Source: Pseudomonadota bacterium (GTDB lineage Bacteria > Pseudomonadota > Gammaproteobacteria > Steroidobacterales > Steroidobacteraceae). Taken from it: DNA of 32,122 bases. Position 1 is the first letter of the stretch. The number at the start of each line of letters is the position of its first letter. Both the position numbers and the translations under genes were made by a program. The DNA is taken from contig CAUJHJ010000008.1 of the NCBI GenBank assembly GCA_963204835.1, forward strand, positions 1 through 32,122. The letters run 5' to 3'. The notes under the pieces are model-generated. The model worked only from the letters and a program-made list of their open reading frames with translations, ran no database searches and was not told the DNA's origin. Positions 25,301-31,940 of the stretch are shown here, piece after piece.

Positions 25301-25650
25301 GCGCCTTGCGGCAGACCCTCGCGGATCCGCGCGGGCGCTGGCTCTTTGAGCAGGCGCATCGCGAGCCCGCGACGGAACTCGCCCTCACGGGACTGATCGA
25401 GGGGCGGCTGGTCAATGCGCGGATCGACCGCAGTTTCATCGACGCCGAGGGCGTGCGCTGGGTGATCGACTACAAGACGAGCCGCCACGAAGGCGGCTCG
25501 CTCGAGGAATTCCTCGCAGCGGAACTGTCACGCTATCGCCCGCAGCTGGCGCGCTACGCGCAGCTTGCGCGGGAGCTCGGGCCAGAGCCGGTTCGTGCCG
25601 CGCTCTACTTTCCGCTCCTCGGCGCCTTCCGCGCGTACCAACCGGACTGA
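22381..25650 (+). CDS. AddA-like UvrD-family helicase-nuclease
   Basis: A 1089-residue SF1A helicase with a C-terminal nuclease. Helicase motifs in order: Walker A APAGSGKT (25-32), Ia ITFTRKAAAEMR, II VDEFQDT (DEFQD 390-394), III FVVGDPMQSIYQFREAE, IV LTRNFRSRP, V IMTIHRAKGLEFEHVILPG, VI LLYVAATRAKQSL. The nuclease shows D1016 (NARIDRSF), D1030-x-K1032 (VIDYKTS) and YRPQLARYAQL. It is the motor subunit that, with the AddB-like partner, unwinds and degrades broken DNA ends. ATG 22381 overlaps the partner's end by 8 bp, ensuring equal expression. The gene is convergent with gspN, with 22 bp between stops. Confidence 0.93.
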   Translation: MPDIDHDAMARERAIEISRSILLEAPAGSGKTTVLTQRLLALLADVEEPEQVLAITFTRKAAAEMRVRVLAALAGEIEAGHPQAAQMAALAARVHARSAQRGWQLATHSSRLRILTIDAFNYSLAARRPLAAGTGPGLSIADRPRDLYLRAARRALIDAESDSTLRGDFDLLFVRLDNQWQRVEALLADMLARRAHWLPHVLEESAGDLRARIGASLGRIVTGQLARNVAALPAPVVAAAALLPGVGHLDAGAASFEAWCAFAHACLTGGGSWRKRFDARVHPGYKDAVHKARAGQIIEALAALPDARQLLCDTRELPAPLLTAEDGAAIDALSRVLTWAARHLHLVFAEAGRVDHVHVAGAARAALTEEGVASELAIRTGLGLRHILVDEFQDTSITQFALLEMLVQDWSAGDGRTLFVVGDPMQSIYQFREAEVGLFLRARDAGVGPVRLEALRLTRNFRSRPALVDFSNRLFAGIFPAQDDMRAAAVRHTPSLAARPAGGTVPYVSLLAIANGDGDDEARAVVERVRALRANGDGGRIAVLVPARPHAVPITAGLNAAGFSVRGVDLVPLAEVPAVRDLVALLRALAHPGDRSAWLSVLRAPWCGLSLGSLGVLSGGRDPLLVPEALVAPDRLALLPRDEAARLARLRGPLERALARYGRDAVAEVLECAWLEMGGADCYPPGDLDAVREFLRTLADAAMRGEWRGVTSLEGLLADLHARSATDDAAVEIMTIHRAKGLEFEHVILPGFGRRSGRGEEPILRWLDLPRAAGASDLLMSPIVAAGERDEHRLGSYLKKLDAQRRAHEQIRLLYVAATRAKQSLHWIASFAVTEGKEPGPVGGTLLAAAWPMLADSFAIAGAPAPAQAQGKVATTPRLSRLPVDWALEAPPDAVDAAGLHVAREAREAPEFSWVRETARHIGTVVHGALERWGRALPASPAAIDAGVERYRVQLARHGVPAADLDAAAASVTRALRQTLADPRGRWLFEQAHREPATELALTGLIEGRLVNARIDRSFIDAEGVRWVIDYKTSRHEGGSLEEFLAAELSRYRPQLARYAQLARELGPEPVRAALYFPLLGAFRAYQPD

Positions 25651-25672
25651 AGCGGGTCGCTGCGTGCCGGCG

Positions 25673-26422
25673 TCAGTAGGTGCCGGCGATCGAGAAGGGC
25701 CGCCGCCCTTCGCTGTCGGGTGTCCCGAGGATCGCGATCTGTGCGGCGAGCGCGGGGGCGGTGTCGGCCCGGACCGTGACGAGCCCGTCGATCACGTAGC
25801 CCGGCTCGCCAGTGAGCGTGAGCGTCCCCGTCACACCGACCGGCCCGCCCAGATCGCGCAGCTCGCCCGTTACGTCCCCCGTCGCGCCCGCGATCGGTGC
25901 GACCGGAAAGCGCAACTCGAAATCGCCGAGCGGCGTGCCCCCCTGTGCGAGGCGCTGCACGGTCACCGTGCCGACGAGGTCGTGTACGCGGCGGTCGCGC
26001 AGCACGGCGCGATCGAGCTTTGCATGGAGGCGCCCCGTCAAGCCCATTGCGCCCTGGGACAGGATGCCCGTACCGAGGCCGAGCTCGGCCTCGACGTCGT
26101 GCGCCATGCGCCGCCCGTCGGGCCGCAGCTCGAACTCGCCCGCAATGCGGTCCGCGCCCTGCCGCACATGGACCGTGGCCGCCAGCACGCCGCGCAGGAG
26201 GGGCAGGGCGTGGACCTGCCAGGAGGTGTCGCCGAGGGCGAGGCCGCCGACCGCGAGCGATTCGCAGCGCCCATGCCACACACTGCCTGCGGGCTCGGCG
26301 CACTGCATGCCGGCGGGCAGCCATTTGGTGGCCCAGGCGAGCGGCCAGCGGGCCGCGAGCGTCACGATGACCGCGACGATGAGGAGCGTGGCGAAACGCC
26401 AGGAGGAGCGCGACGGGGCCAT
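25673..26422 (-). CDS. gspN: Type II secretion system protein N
   Basis: A 249-residue GspN-type protein. It has one N-terminal membrane span (about residues 9-31, FATLLIVAVIVTLAARWPLAWAT), a PAGMQCAEPAGSVWHGRC segment typical of GspN, and a beta-rich periplasmic body with repeated GLTGRL, GTVTVQRL and GTLTLTGEPGYVIDG stretches. GspN is an accessory inner-membrane component of the T2SS. ATG 26422 is chosen over longer frames because it lies 7 nt after the gspM stop and starts just before the membrane anchor. It is the last gene of the gspGHIJKLMN unit, with its stop 22 bp from the convergent addA-like stop. Confidence 0.82.
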   Translation of the reverse strand: MAPSRSSWRFATLLIVAVIVTLAARWPLAWATKWLPAGMQCAEPAGSVWHGRCESLAVGGLALGDTSWQVHALPLLRGVLAATVHVRQGADRIAGEFELRPDGRRMAHDVEAELGLGTGILSQGAMGLTGRLHAKLDRAVLRDRRVHDLVGTVTVQRLAQGGTPLGDFELRFPVAPIAGATGDVTGELRDLGGPVGVTGTLTLTGEPGYVIDGLVTVRADTAPALAAQIAILGTPDSEGRRPFSIAGTY

Positions 26423-26429
26423 CGTGACG

Positions 26430-26912
26430 TCAGCGCGCGCTGAGCTCCAGGGTCGCCGATACGAGTCCCGGGTCCGCCGAGCGCTCGACCGTGGCAGCCA
26501 CGACCCTGATGCCGTGTTGCTGGCGCAGCCGCGCGAGCCAGGCCACCAGCACGTCGAAAGGGGCCTTCTCGAGCTGCACGCGCTGCCCACCGTTGCCGGC
26601 CGGCTCCGAGCGCGCGAGCGACTCACCGAGGTTCGCCTCGCGCGCAGTGCGATCGACAGTGACCACGAGCGATTCGGGCGTCGCCTGCGAATCGGGGGCG
26701 GGACCCGCTGCCGCAATCGCCGGTGCGACACCCTGCATCCAGGCGAGGTCCGCGCGTTTCGTGGCGACGCGCTGCTCAAGCGCCGCGGCGCTGCGCGCGA
26801 GCGGCAGTACGCCCATCAACAAGATGATGGCGGCGGCGGCGATGCCGCCGATCGTGACGAAACGGCGCTCGCGTTCGGCGAGGCCCCGGTACCATTGCCT
26901 GACGGCGTCCAT
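26430..26912 (-). CDS. gspM: Type II secretion system protein M
   Basis: A 160-residue GspM: a short cytoplasmic head (RQWYRGLAERERRFVTIGG, the conserved W..L..RER element), one membrane span (about residues 21-41), then a periplasmic coiled/ferredoxin-like domain with the C-terminal block APFDVLVAWLARLRQQHGIRV. It partners GspL in the inner-membrane platform. ATG 26912 shares one base with the gspL stop; a GTG at 26915 immediately before it is the alternative start. Confidence 0.9.
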   Translation of the reverse strand: MDAVRQWYRGLAERERRFVTIGGIAAAAIILLMGVLPLARSAAALEQRVATKRADLAWMQGVAPAIAAAGPAPDSQATPESLVVTVDRTAREANLGESLARSEPAGNGGQRVQLEKAPFDVLVAWLARLRQQHGIRVVAATVERSADPGLVSATLELSAR

Positions 26913-28165
26913 CACGCCCCCGCCAGCCGGACCTGGATGCGGCCTTCATAGCCGGAATCCGCGGCGGTGCCGCTCGACATTTCCGTCGCGAGCCCGCTTG
27001 CGCGCAACTGCTGGTTGATCCGGTCGAGGCTCTGCGCATCCGGGGCGCGCACCCGCAGGTCGAGCGCGCCTTCGCGCAGGGAAAGGCCCTGCAGGCTCGC
27101 CTCCGGCACTCCCGCACGTGCCGCCGCAAAGGCGCTGAGCGCGGGCAGCAGGCCGGCCTGGCCGCCGCTTTCCTGCAGCGCCTGGTAGCGCTGCTCCATG
27201 CGGCGGCGGGCGTCCTTCGAATCGAGCGCACCGGGCATCGCGGCACGGAAGGTCTGTTCGATCTCGACGTCCAGCTTGCGCTCGGCGCCGTCGAGACGAC
27301 GGATCTCGAACAGCTTGGTGCCGACGAACACGAGGAAGAGCGCCGCTGCAAGCGCAGCGGGCAGGCGCCAGCGGCGCAGTTCGTTGCCGCCGTCCGCACG
27401 TGGCGCATAGTCGCCCTGCAAAAGGTTGAGCGGCGCGGCGAGCGCGAGCTGGCTTGCGAGCCACGGCAGCGAGCCCTGCGGCAGGATCTGCACCTTGGCC
27501 GCGGCGAAATGTCCCTGCAGGAAGCCAAGTTCGCCGGCATGGCGTTGCCAGTCTGCGGCGCTGGCATGCAGCAGCAGCGATACGGAGGAGGCCGCGACGC
27601 CCTCGCCATAGCTGCCACTCGCGTCGAGGAAGGCGAACGCTTCCGCGAGGGTCGTGACGGGCGTGACGATCGGCGGCCGCGAGGGCGCGCACAGGATGAG
27701 CGTATCGCCTTCCAGCCAGGCCACTGCCTGCCCCGGGTTGCCGGCAATGAGGCTCGCCTCGCTGTACAGCGCCGCAGGGGAGAGCCCGGCTTCGCGCAGC
27801 ATCGTCAGGGTGGCCTGCATGGCCGCCTTGTCGAGCACCGCAATGGCGGTGCGGCCGGTGTCCGGATTGCGCTTGCCCACGGCGAAGTGCAGCGCTTCGA
27901 TGTCGTCCGCGACCTGCTCTTCGAGTGCGTAGGGCACTACTTGCGCGAGCTTCGCGCCGGTCTTCGCGGGCAGGGCCGCTTCGGTCAGCAACACGTCCCC
28001 GGCCGGCACCAGCACGGCAATGCGCCGGCCTGCGGCCTGCAACGACGCCTGTGACAGCGCACCGCCATCCGGCGCCGACAACTGGTGCCCCTCGGCATCG
28101 ACCGCCATCCAGGCGACGGGGTCGCCCGCCTGCCTCGCCAATCGCACGATGAACCAGTCAGCCAT
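26912..28165 (-). CDS. gspL: Type II secretion system protein L
   Basis: A 417-residue GspL. The cytoplasmic actin-like domain carries VPYALEEQVADDIEALHFA (PYALEE at 78-83) and the pre-membrane signature LNLLQGDYAP (about 246-255). There is one span at 268-286, then a periplasmic domain for GspM binding. GspL recruits the GspE ATPase to the membrane platform. The gene begins 3 nt after the gspK stop and is coupled to gspM. gspE and gspF are not in the window. Confidence 0.93.
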   Translation of the reverse strand: MADWFIVRLARQAGDPVAWMAVDAEGHQLSAPDGGALSQASLQAAGRRIAVLVPAGDVLLTEAALPAKTGAKLAQVVPYALEEQVADDIEALHFAVGKRNPDTGRTAIAVLDKAAMQATLTMLREAGLSPAALYSEASLIAGNPGQAVAWLEGDTLILCAPSRPPIVTPVTTLAEAFAFLDASGSYGEGVAASSVSLLLHASAADWQRHAGELGFLQGHFAAAKVQILPQGSLPWLASQLALAAPLNLLQGDYAPRADGGNELRRWRLPAALAAALFLVFVGTKLFEIRRLDGAERKLDVEIEQTFRAAMPGALDSKDARRRMEQRYQALQESGGQAGLLPALSAFAAARAGVPEASLQGLSLREGALDLRVRAPDAQSLDRINQQLRASGLATEMSSGTAADSGYEGRIQVRLAGA

Positions 28166-28168
28166 GGG

Positions 28169-29104
28169 TCAGTCCGTACCGTAGGTGCGCAGGATCGGGC
28201 GCGCGCCCGTCGCTTCGCGTTTGAGCAGACTGTACAAGGCGAACTCCGTAGTGCCAATACCGACGAAACTGCGCAGCCGGTAGTACTCCGACTTCTCGCT
28301 GACCTCGTACTGCAGGGTCACCCAGAGGTCCGGTCGCACCTTGGACTGCAGGTCGGCGCGGGTCGGGAAGCAGCCCGATTCGCGCATCTTCGCCAGCCGT
28401 TCGGCATCGACGCCGTACTCCTGCTCCTCGGTCATCGCGTCGATCACGATGCCGGCCGCCGTACACACGTTGAGCGGCGTGCCGGGCGGCAGCGCGCTGA
28501 GGTAGGGAGCGAGCTTCGTGTAGCGCTCGATGCCGAAGCCGGGCAAGGCGAGCAGCTCGCTCACGCTCACGATCGGCGCGTTCGGCGCGCGATAGGCCGG
28601 GCTCTGCGCCAGATAGAGGGTGTCCTCGCCGCCCGCGAAGCCGATCGGCTGGTCGTCCGCGTCGATCCAGTCGGCGAGCAGCGTGGCCCAGTTCGCTTCG
28701 AGGCCGAGGGTCGCGAGCAGGCGCTCGAGTTGCTTGATGGCCTCGGGGCGGGCCTTGCCTTCGGCATCGACGAGGTTGTTGACGTTGAACCGTCCCTGCG
28801 CATCGTCGAGCTGCGCCTCGAGCCAGATGCCGGAGCCGGGGGTCAACTCGACCGGCCCATAGGGCCGCGCCCAGTCCTCGGTGAAGTCGTCGGTGCTGCC
28901 CTTGTTCTTGCGATCTTCACGCAGCACATAGGCGGCCATGGCTTCGGTCGCCGCGGCATACTGGATGGCTTGGTCGAACATGAAGGCGGAGGACGTGCGC
29001 CGCGCGGTCATGCCGTTCCTGAAGGCGATGCCGGCCGCGACGATCGTGGCGAGCGCCACGAGGATGATGGCGGTCAGTAGCGCAACGCCGCGCTCGCGCC
29101 TCAC
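28169..29104 (-). CDS. gspK: Type II secretion system minor pseudopilin K
   Basis: A 311-residue GspK. The prepilin-type start is RERGVALLTAIILVALATIVAAGIA with cleavage after G6; position +5 is Thr instead of Glu, which is normal for GspK, the pseudopilus tip. The large globular part contains NVNNLVD, LLADWIDADDQP, ISELLALPG-like VSVSELLALPGFG and LNVCTAAG. GTG 29104 overlaps the gspJ stop by four bases (GTGA). A longer in-frame reading upstream through gspJ and gspI is not a fusion, because the pseudopilin leader begins here. Confidence 0.92.
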   Translation of the reverse strand: MRRERGVALLTAIILVALATIVAAGIAFRNGMTARRTSSAFMFDQAIQYAAATEAMAAYVLREDRKNKGSTDDFTEDWARPYGPVELTPGSGIWLEAQLDDAQGRFNVNNLVDAEGKARPEAIKQLERLLATLGLEANWATLLADWIDADDQPIGFAGGEDTLYLAQSPAYRAPNAPIVSVSELLALPGFGIERYTKLAPYLSALPPGTPLNVCTAAGIVIDAMTEEQEYGVDAERLAKMRESGCFPTRADLQSKVRPDLWVTLQYEVSEKSEYYRLRSFVGIGTTEFALYSLLKREATGARPILRTYGTD

Positions 29105-29715
29105 CCCGCCACCTCGATGATGCGCGTGACGGTGCCGAAGTCCTCGAGCTCGAGAGTCACTTCCACGGCAATCGGACGGCGCCGCAGTTGCGGTTGGCGC
29201 GGGTCGCCGCCCGTGATGATGCCGGGCCATTGTTCGCTCCAGCTGCGGCCGTTTTCCATATAGCGGAAGCGCACCGATTTGACCTTGTCGATCAGCAGGC
29301 GGCGCACGGGTTGCGCACCGAGCACCGGGTCGAGCACGCGCCAGTGCTCGCGGTACAACGAGCCCTGGTCGAAGGCGTAGCGCACCCGCTGCAGGGCGGG
29401 TCGCTGGATGCCGGCCGGATTGGCCCAGCCCATGCGGGTGAAGGTCACGAGCGCATCCGTGCGTCCGTCGGCAAGCAGCGCAGGATCGGCGCCGTCGCCC
29501 ACGAGGCTGCGGGTGGCGCGCGGCGCGAGCTGGCCAAAATCCTGCGAGAGGATGCGCATCGTGTTGACGAGCGCAGCCAGCCTCTCCTGGTTCGCCTGCA
29601 CCGCGCCACGGCTCGTGAGCGACTGCTGCAGGGCGCCGTAGCCGATCGCGAATATGACGGCCGAGATGAACAGCGCCACCAGCAACTCGATCAAGGTGAA
29701 GCCGCGCTGGCGCAT
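29101..29715 (-). CDS. gspJ: Type II secretion system minor pseudopilin J
   Basis: A 204-residue GspJ. The prepilin leader MRQRG is cleaved before FTLIELLVALFISAVIFAIGYGAL, with the conserved Glu at +5 (E10). The body shows LVNTMRILSQDFGQLAPR and the C-terminal beta domain (VKSVRFRYMENGRSWSEQWP) typical of GspJ. It forms the pseudopilus tip complex with GspI and GspK. ATG 29715 directly abuts the gspI stop (TGA-ATG). Confidence 0.93.
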   Translation of the reverse strand: MRQRGFTLIELLVALFISAVIFAIGYGALQQSLTSRGAVQANQERLAALVNTMRILSQDFGQLAPRATRSLVGDGADPALLADGRTDALVTFTRMGWANPAGIQRPALQRVRYAFDQGSLYREHWRVLDPVLGAQPVRRLLIDKVKSVRFRYMENGRSWSEQWPGIITGGDPRQPQLRRRPIAVEVTLELEDFGTVTRIIEVAG

Positions 29716-30270
29716 TCAGGACGTGGGCAGCGGCCCGCCGGGTGAAGGCGCAGGGGAGGTCGAGGGCGCGGCCCCGGTGCCGGGTGTTTCCCCGGGACCA
29801 CCGCCCTGCGTGCCGGCTGCGCCGGGTGCGCCAGGGAAGGCGGCGCCGTTCCAGTCCGGATCGACGCCGTTCGGCGGCCCCAGCGCATCGCCCGTCACGC
29901 CGCTGGCGACCACCGTCCAGTCCTTGCCCGCCTTGCTGTCCTTGCCGGCCGGCGCGGTCGCCTCCGCGACGCTTACATCGATGCGCAGGATGCCTGGAAT
30001 GTCGGTCTTCGCGATCTCCTGCTGGTAGCGCCACTTGCGGCCCGCATAGTCGAGTTCGCCGGCGCTCTTGCCCTCGGTGGGCCGCTTGGCGGCGAGGCGC
30101 AGTTCACTGATGCGATTGAGTGCGATCCACTCCGCGAAGGTCTTGTCGCGCAGGTAAATCGAAGTATCCGCCGCGGAGGACAGGGTGCCGAGCAGCGCGG
30201 CCATGCCGATGGCCACGATGACGAGCGCCACCAGCACCTCGACCAGCGTGAAGCCGCGCGCGCGCGTCAT
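29716..30270 (-). CDS. gspI: Type II secretion system minor pseudopilin I with Pro/Gly-rich tail
   Basis: A 184-residue GspI. The leader MTRARG is cleaved before FTLVEVLVALVIVAIGMAAL (Glu +5 = E11); AEWIALNRISELRLA and WRYQQEIAKTDIPGILRIDVSV are the GspI core. Typical GspI is about 120-130 residues. Here about 57 extra residues (128-184) form a low-complexity Gly/Pro/Ala/Ser/Thr tail that must be disordered. The core is intact, so the protein is likely functional in the tip complex. The start overlaps the gspH stop by four bases. Confidence 0.92.
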   Translation of the reverse strand: MTRARGFTLVEVLVALVIVAIGMAALLGTLSSAADTSIYLRDKTFAEWIALNRISELRLAAKRPTEGKSAGELDYAGRKWRYQQEIAKTDIPGILRIDVSVAEATAPAGKDSKAGKDWTVVASGVTGDALGPPNGVDPDWNGAAFPGAPGAAGTQGGGPGETPGTGAAPSTSPAPSPGGPLPTS

Positions 30271-30791
30271 CGCTTCGCCTCCGCCCCGGGCAGGCTGAGG
30301 GTCACGGTACCCGCTTCGTCACTCGCGAGCACGGCCTGCAGGGGGCTGCCCTCGCGCCCCAGGGTCAGCTCGAAGGGCGTGACATCGCCGTTCGAGAACA
30401 GCATCAACTGCGGCTGCAGTGGCTCCTTGTCCTTCGGTGGGCGCAGCAGCACTTCCCGCCCCTCGATGCGCAGGCGGATGCGCAGGCCGGGCGGCAGGGT
30501 CCGCGGGCGCAGGGCGTCATCTTCCTCCGCCTCGTGCCACAGGCCGCGGCGCGGGTCGAAGGCGAGGAAGGCGTAGCGGTCGCCCTCGCAGCGCAGGCCG
30601 AACTCGCGCGTCGTGAGCTCCGCGTGCTCGCGCACGTAGTCGATCAAGGCTTCGAGGCGCTGCGCCTCGGTCTCGAGCGCGTCGTCGCGCTTGCTGGTGC
30701 CGATCGCGAGCACGGCCCCGACCGCGAGCAGGCCGATGATCACCACGACCACGAGGATTTCGACGAGGGTGAAGCCGCGCGCGTGCTTCAT
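30267..30791 (-). CDS. gspH: Type II secretion system minor pseudopilin H
   Basis: A 174-residue GspH. The leader MKHARG is cleaved before FTLVEILVVVVIIGLLAVGAV (Glu +5 = E11), followed by EAQRLEALIDYVREHAELTTREFGLRCEG, the GspH/FimT-type core. It joins the major pseudopilin to the tip complex. It starts 39 nt after the gspG stop, the only real gap in the operon, and no clear ribosome-binding site is visible. The common alternative (a FimT-like type IV pilus protein) is excluded by the neighbours. Confidence 0.9.
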   Translation of the reverse strand: MKHARGFTLVEILVVVVIIGLLAVGAVLAIGTSKRDDALETEAQRLEALIDYVREHAELTTREFGLRCEGDRYAFLAFDPRRGLWHEAEEDDALRPRTLPPGLRIRLRIEGREVLLRPPKDKEPLQPQLMLFSNGDVTPFELTLGREGSPLQAVLASDEAGTVTLSLPGAEAKR

Positions 30792-30830
30792 GGGGAGCGG
30801 CCGCAGGGACGCCCGGGAATGGGCTGGATC

Positions 30831-31268
30831 CTAGCGATCCAGGTTCCAGTTGCCGATGTCGGCGTTGATGCCCTCGCCGCCGGGTTCGCCGTCGGCGCCG
30901 AGGGAGTACAGGTCGTATTCGCCGCCGCGCGTGCCGGGGAATACGTACTGGTAGTCGTTGCCCCAAGGGTCCTTGTTGACGCGCTTCAGGTAACCGCCCG
31001 CGCGCCAGTTGCGTACCTGCGGGTCGGCGGGCTTCTGCACGAGCGCATTCAGGCCGAAATCGGTGCTCGGGTACTGGAAGGTATCGAGCTTGTACATCGT
31101 GAGCGCCGTCTCGAGCGCCTGGATGTCCTGCTTTGCCTTGACGATCTTCGCGTCGTCGACGCGCCCGAGGATCTGCGGCGCAATGAACGCGGCGAGGAGG
31201 CCGATGATCACGACCACCACCATGATCTCGATGAGCGTGAAACCGGCGGAGCGGGAAGGATGGCTCAT
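30831..31268 (-). CDS. gspG: Type II secretion system major pseudopilin G
   Basis: A 145-residue GspG. The leader MSHPSRSAG is cleaved before FTLIEIMVVVVIIGLLAAFIAPQ (Glu +5 = E14). The body has the conserved GspG signatures ALTMYKLDTFQYPSTDFGL, RNWRAGGYLKR, DPWGNDYQYVFPG and the calcium-binding end YDLYSLGADGEPGGEG. It polymerises into the periplasmic pseudopilus. It is the first gene of this T2SS unit and diverges from the rhombosortase gene with only 20 bp between the start codons. Confidence 0.97.
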   Translation of the reverse strand: MSHPSRSAGFTLIEIMVVVVIIGLLAAFIAPQILGRVDDAKIVKAKQDIQALETALTMYKLDTFQYPSTDFGLNALVQKPADPQVRNWRAGGYLKRVNKDPWGNDYQYVFPGTRGGEYDLYSLGADGEPGGEGINADIGNWNLDR

Positions 31269-31274
31269 ATGGTC

Positions 31275-31284
31275 GATAATGATA
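31275..31284. promoter_or_regulatory. Overlapping divergent -10-like boxes between gspG and the rhombosortase gene
   Basis: GATAAT (31275-31280, plus strand) ends 8 nt before the rhombosortase ATG. On the opposite strand CATTAT (31276-31281) and TATCAT (31279-31284) lie 7 and 10 nt before the gspG ATG. Polymerase could not sit at both at once, so expression may be mutually exclusive. No -35 boxes are obvious. Confidence 0.35.
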
Positions 31285-31288
31285 CCAA

Positions 31289-31912
31289 ATGGCTCCCGCC
31301 GTCATGACGCCCCGCTCACGAAAACGCATCGCCAGCTGGCTTGCGTCGGTGAATGGCGACGGTTGGAAGGGCGTCGCCCTCTGCGCCTTCCTCGCCGGCT
31401 TGTTGCTGGCGGCGGCGGTGGGCGACGCGCCGCGCGCGCTGCTCGGCTACGAACGCGGCGCAATCGCGGCCGGCGAGTACTGGCGCCTGCTCACGGCGCA
31501 TCTCGTGCACTTCGACCTGCGCCATGCGGCGCTCAATGCGCTCGGGCTGCTGCTCCTGTGGGCGCTCTTTTCGCGGGACTATCGTCCGCGGCATTGGGTG
31601 GCCATCATCGCGGCGTCCATCGCCGCAATCGACGCAGGCCTGTGGTTTCTCGATCCCGCGATCGAGTGGTATGTCGGGGCCTCGGGCTGGCTGCACGGCG
31701 TGCTGGCGGCGGGTGCGCTCGCGCACCTGCGGCGCAGGGAAGCGGACGGCTACCTGCTCGCGGTGCTGCTCACCGTGAAGCTTGCGGTCGAGCAGCGGGG
31801 CGCGTTGCCGCTCGCGGGCGACATGCCCGTAGTGGTGCAGGCGCACCTCTATGGTGCGATGGGCGGACTCGCCGTGGCGCTGTGCCTGCCTTCTCGGCGC
31901 GAGCCGCTATAA
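31289..31912 (+). CDS. rrtA: Rhombosortase (rhomboid-family intramembrane serine protease)
   Basis: A 207-residue membrane protein with about six spans. The rhomboid-type opening EYWRLLTAHLVHFDLRHAALNALG is followed by the catalytic serine S132 in VGASGWLHG and histidine H186 in QAHLYGAMGG, the motif pair of the rhombosortase family. These enzymes cleave the C-terminal GlyGly-CTERM sorting tag of proteins exported by the T2SS and can attach a lipid-derived group. Location next to gspG supports this over a housekeeping GlpG-type rhomboid. ATG 31289 is used; ATG 31304 (MTPRSRKR) is the alternative. No GlyGly-CTERM substrate is encoded in the window. Confidence 0.87.
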   Translation: MAPAVMTPRSRKRIASWLASVNGDGWKGVALCAFLAGLLLAAAVGDAPRALLGYERGAIAAGEYWRLLTAHLVHFDLRHAALNALGLLLLWALFSRDYRPRHWVAIIAASIAAIDAGLWFLDPAIEWYVGASGWLHGVLAAGALAHLRRREADGYLLAVLLTVKLAVEQRGALPLAGDMPVVVQAHLYGAMGGLAVALCLPSRREPL

Positions 31913-31913
31913 T
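31908..31913 (+). promoter_or_regulatory. Consensus -10 box (TATAAT) for fabD
   Basis: TATAAT overlaps the rhombosortase stop codon and lies 27 nt before the fabD ATG, leaving a short leader with AGGA at 31931-31934. No good -35 hexamer is visible. fabD probably has its own promoter here. Confidence 0.5.
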
Positions 31914-31940
31914 CCGCGCCCCCACACGACAGGAACACGC

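Noticed and set aside
19731..25650. Novel nuclease-helicase defence system
   Set aside because: Motif content, sizes and overlap match the AddA/AddB-like repair pair, and the flanks (alaA, T2SS) are not a defence island.
25651..25672. Bidirectional terminator between the AddA-like gene and gspN
   Set aside because: The 22-bp convergent gap shows no stem of useful length and no T-tract.
29105..30034. Fusion of GspK with an N-terminal 300-residue extension
   Set aside because: The extension is out of frame with gspJ and gspI, which are both clear, and the GspK prepilin leader starts at 29104.
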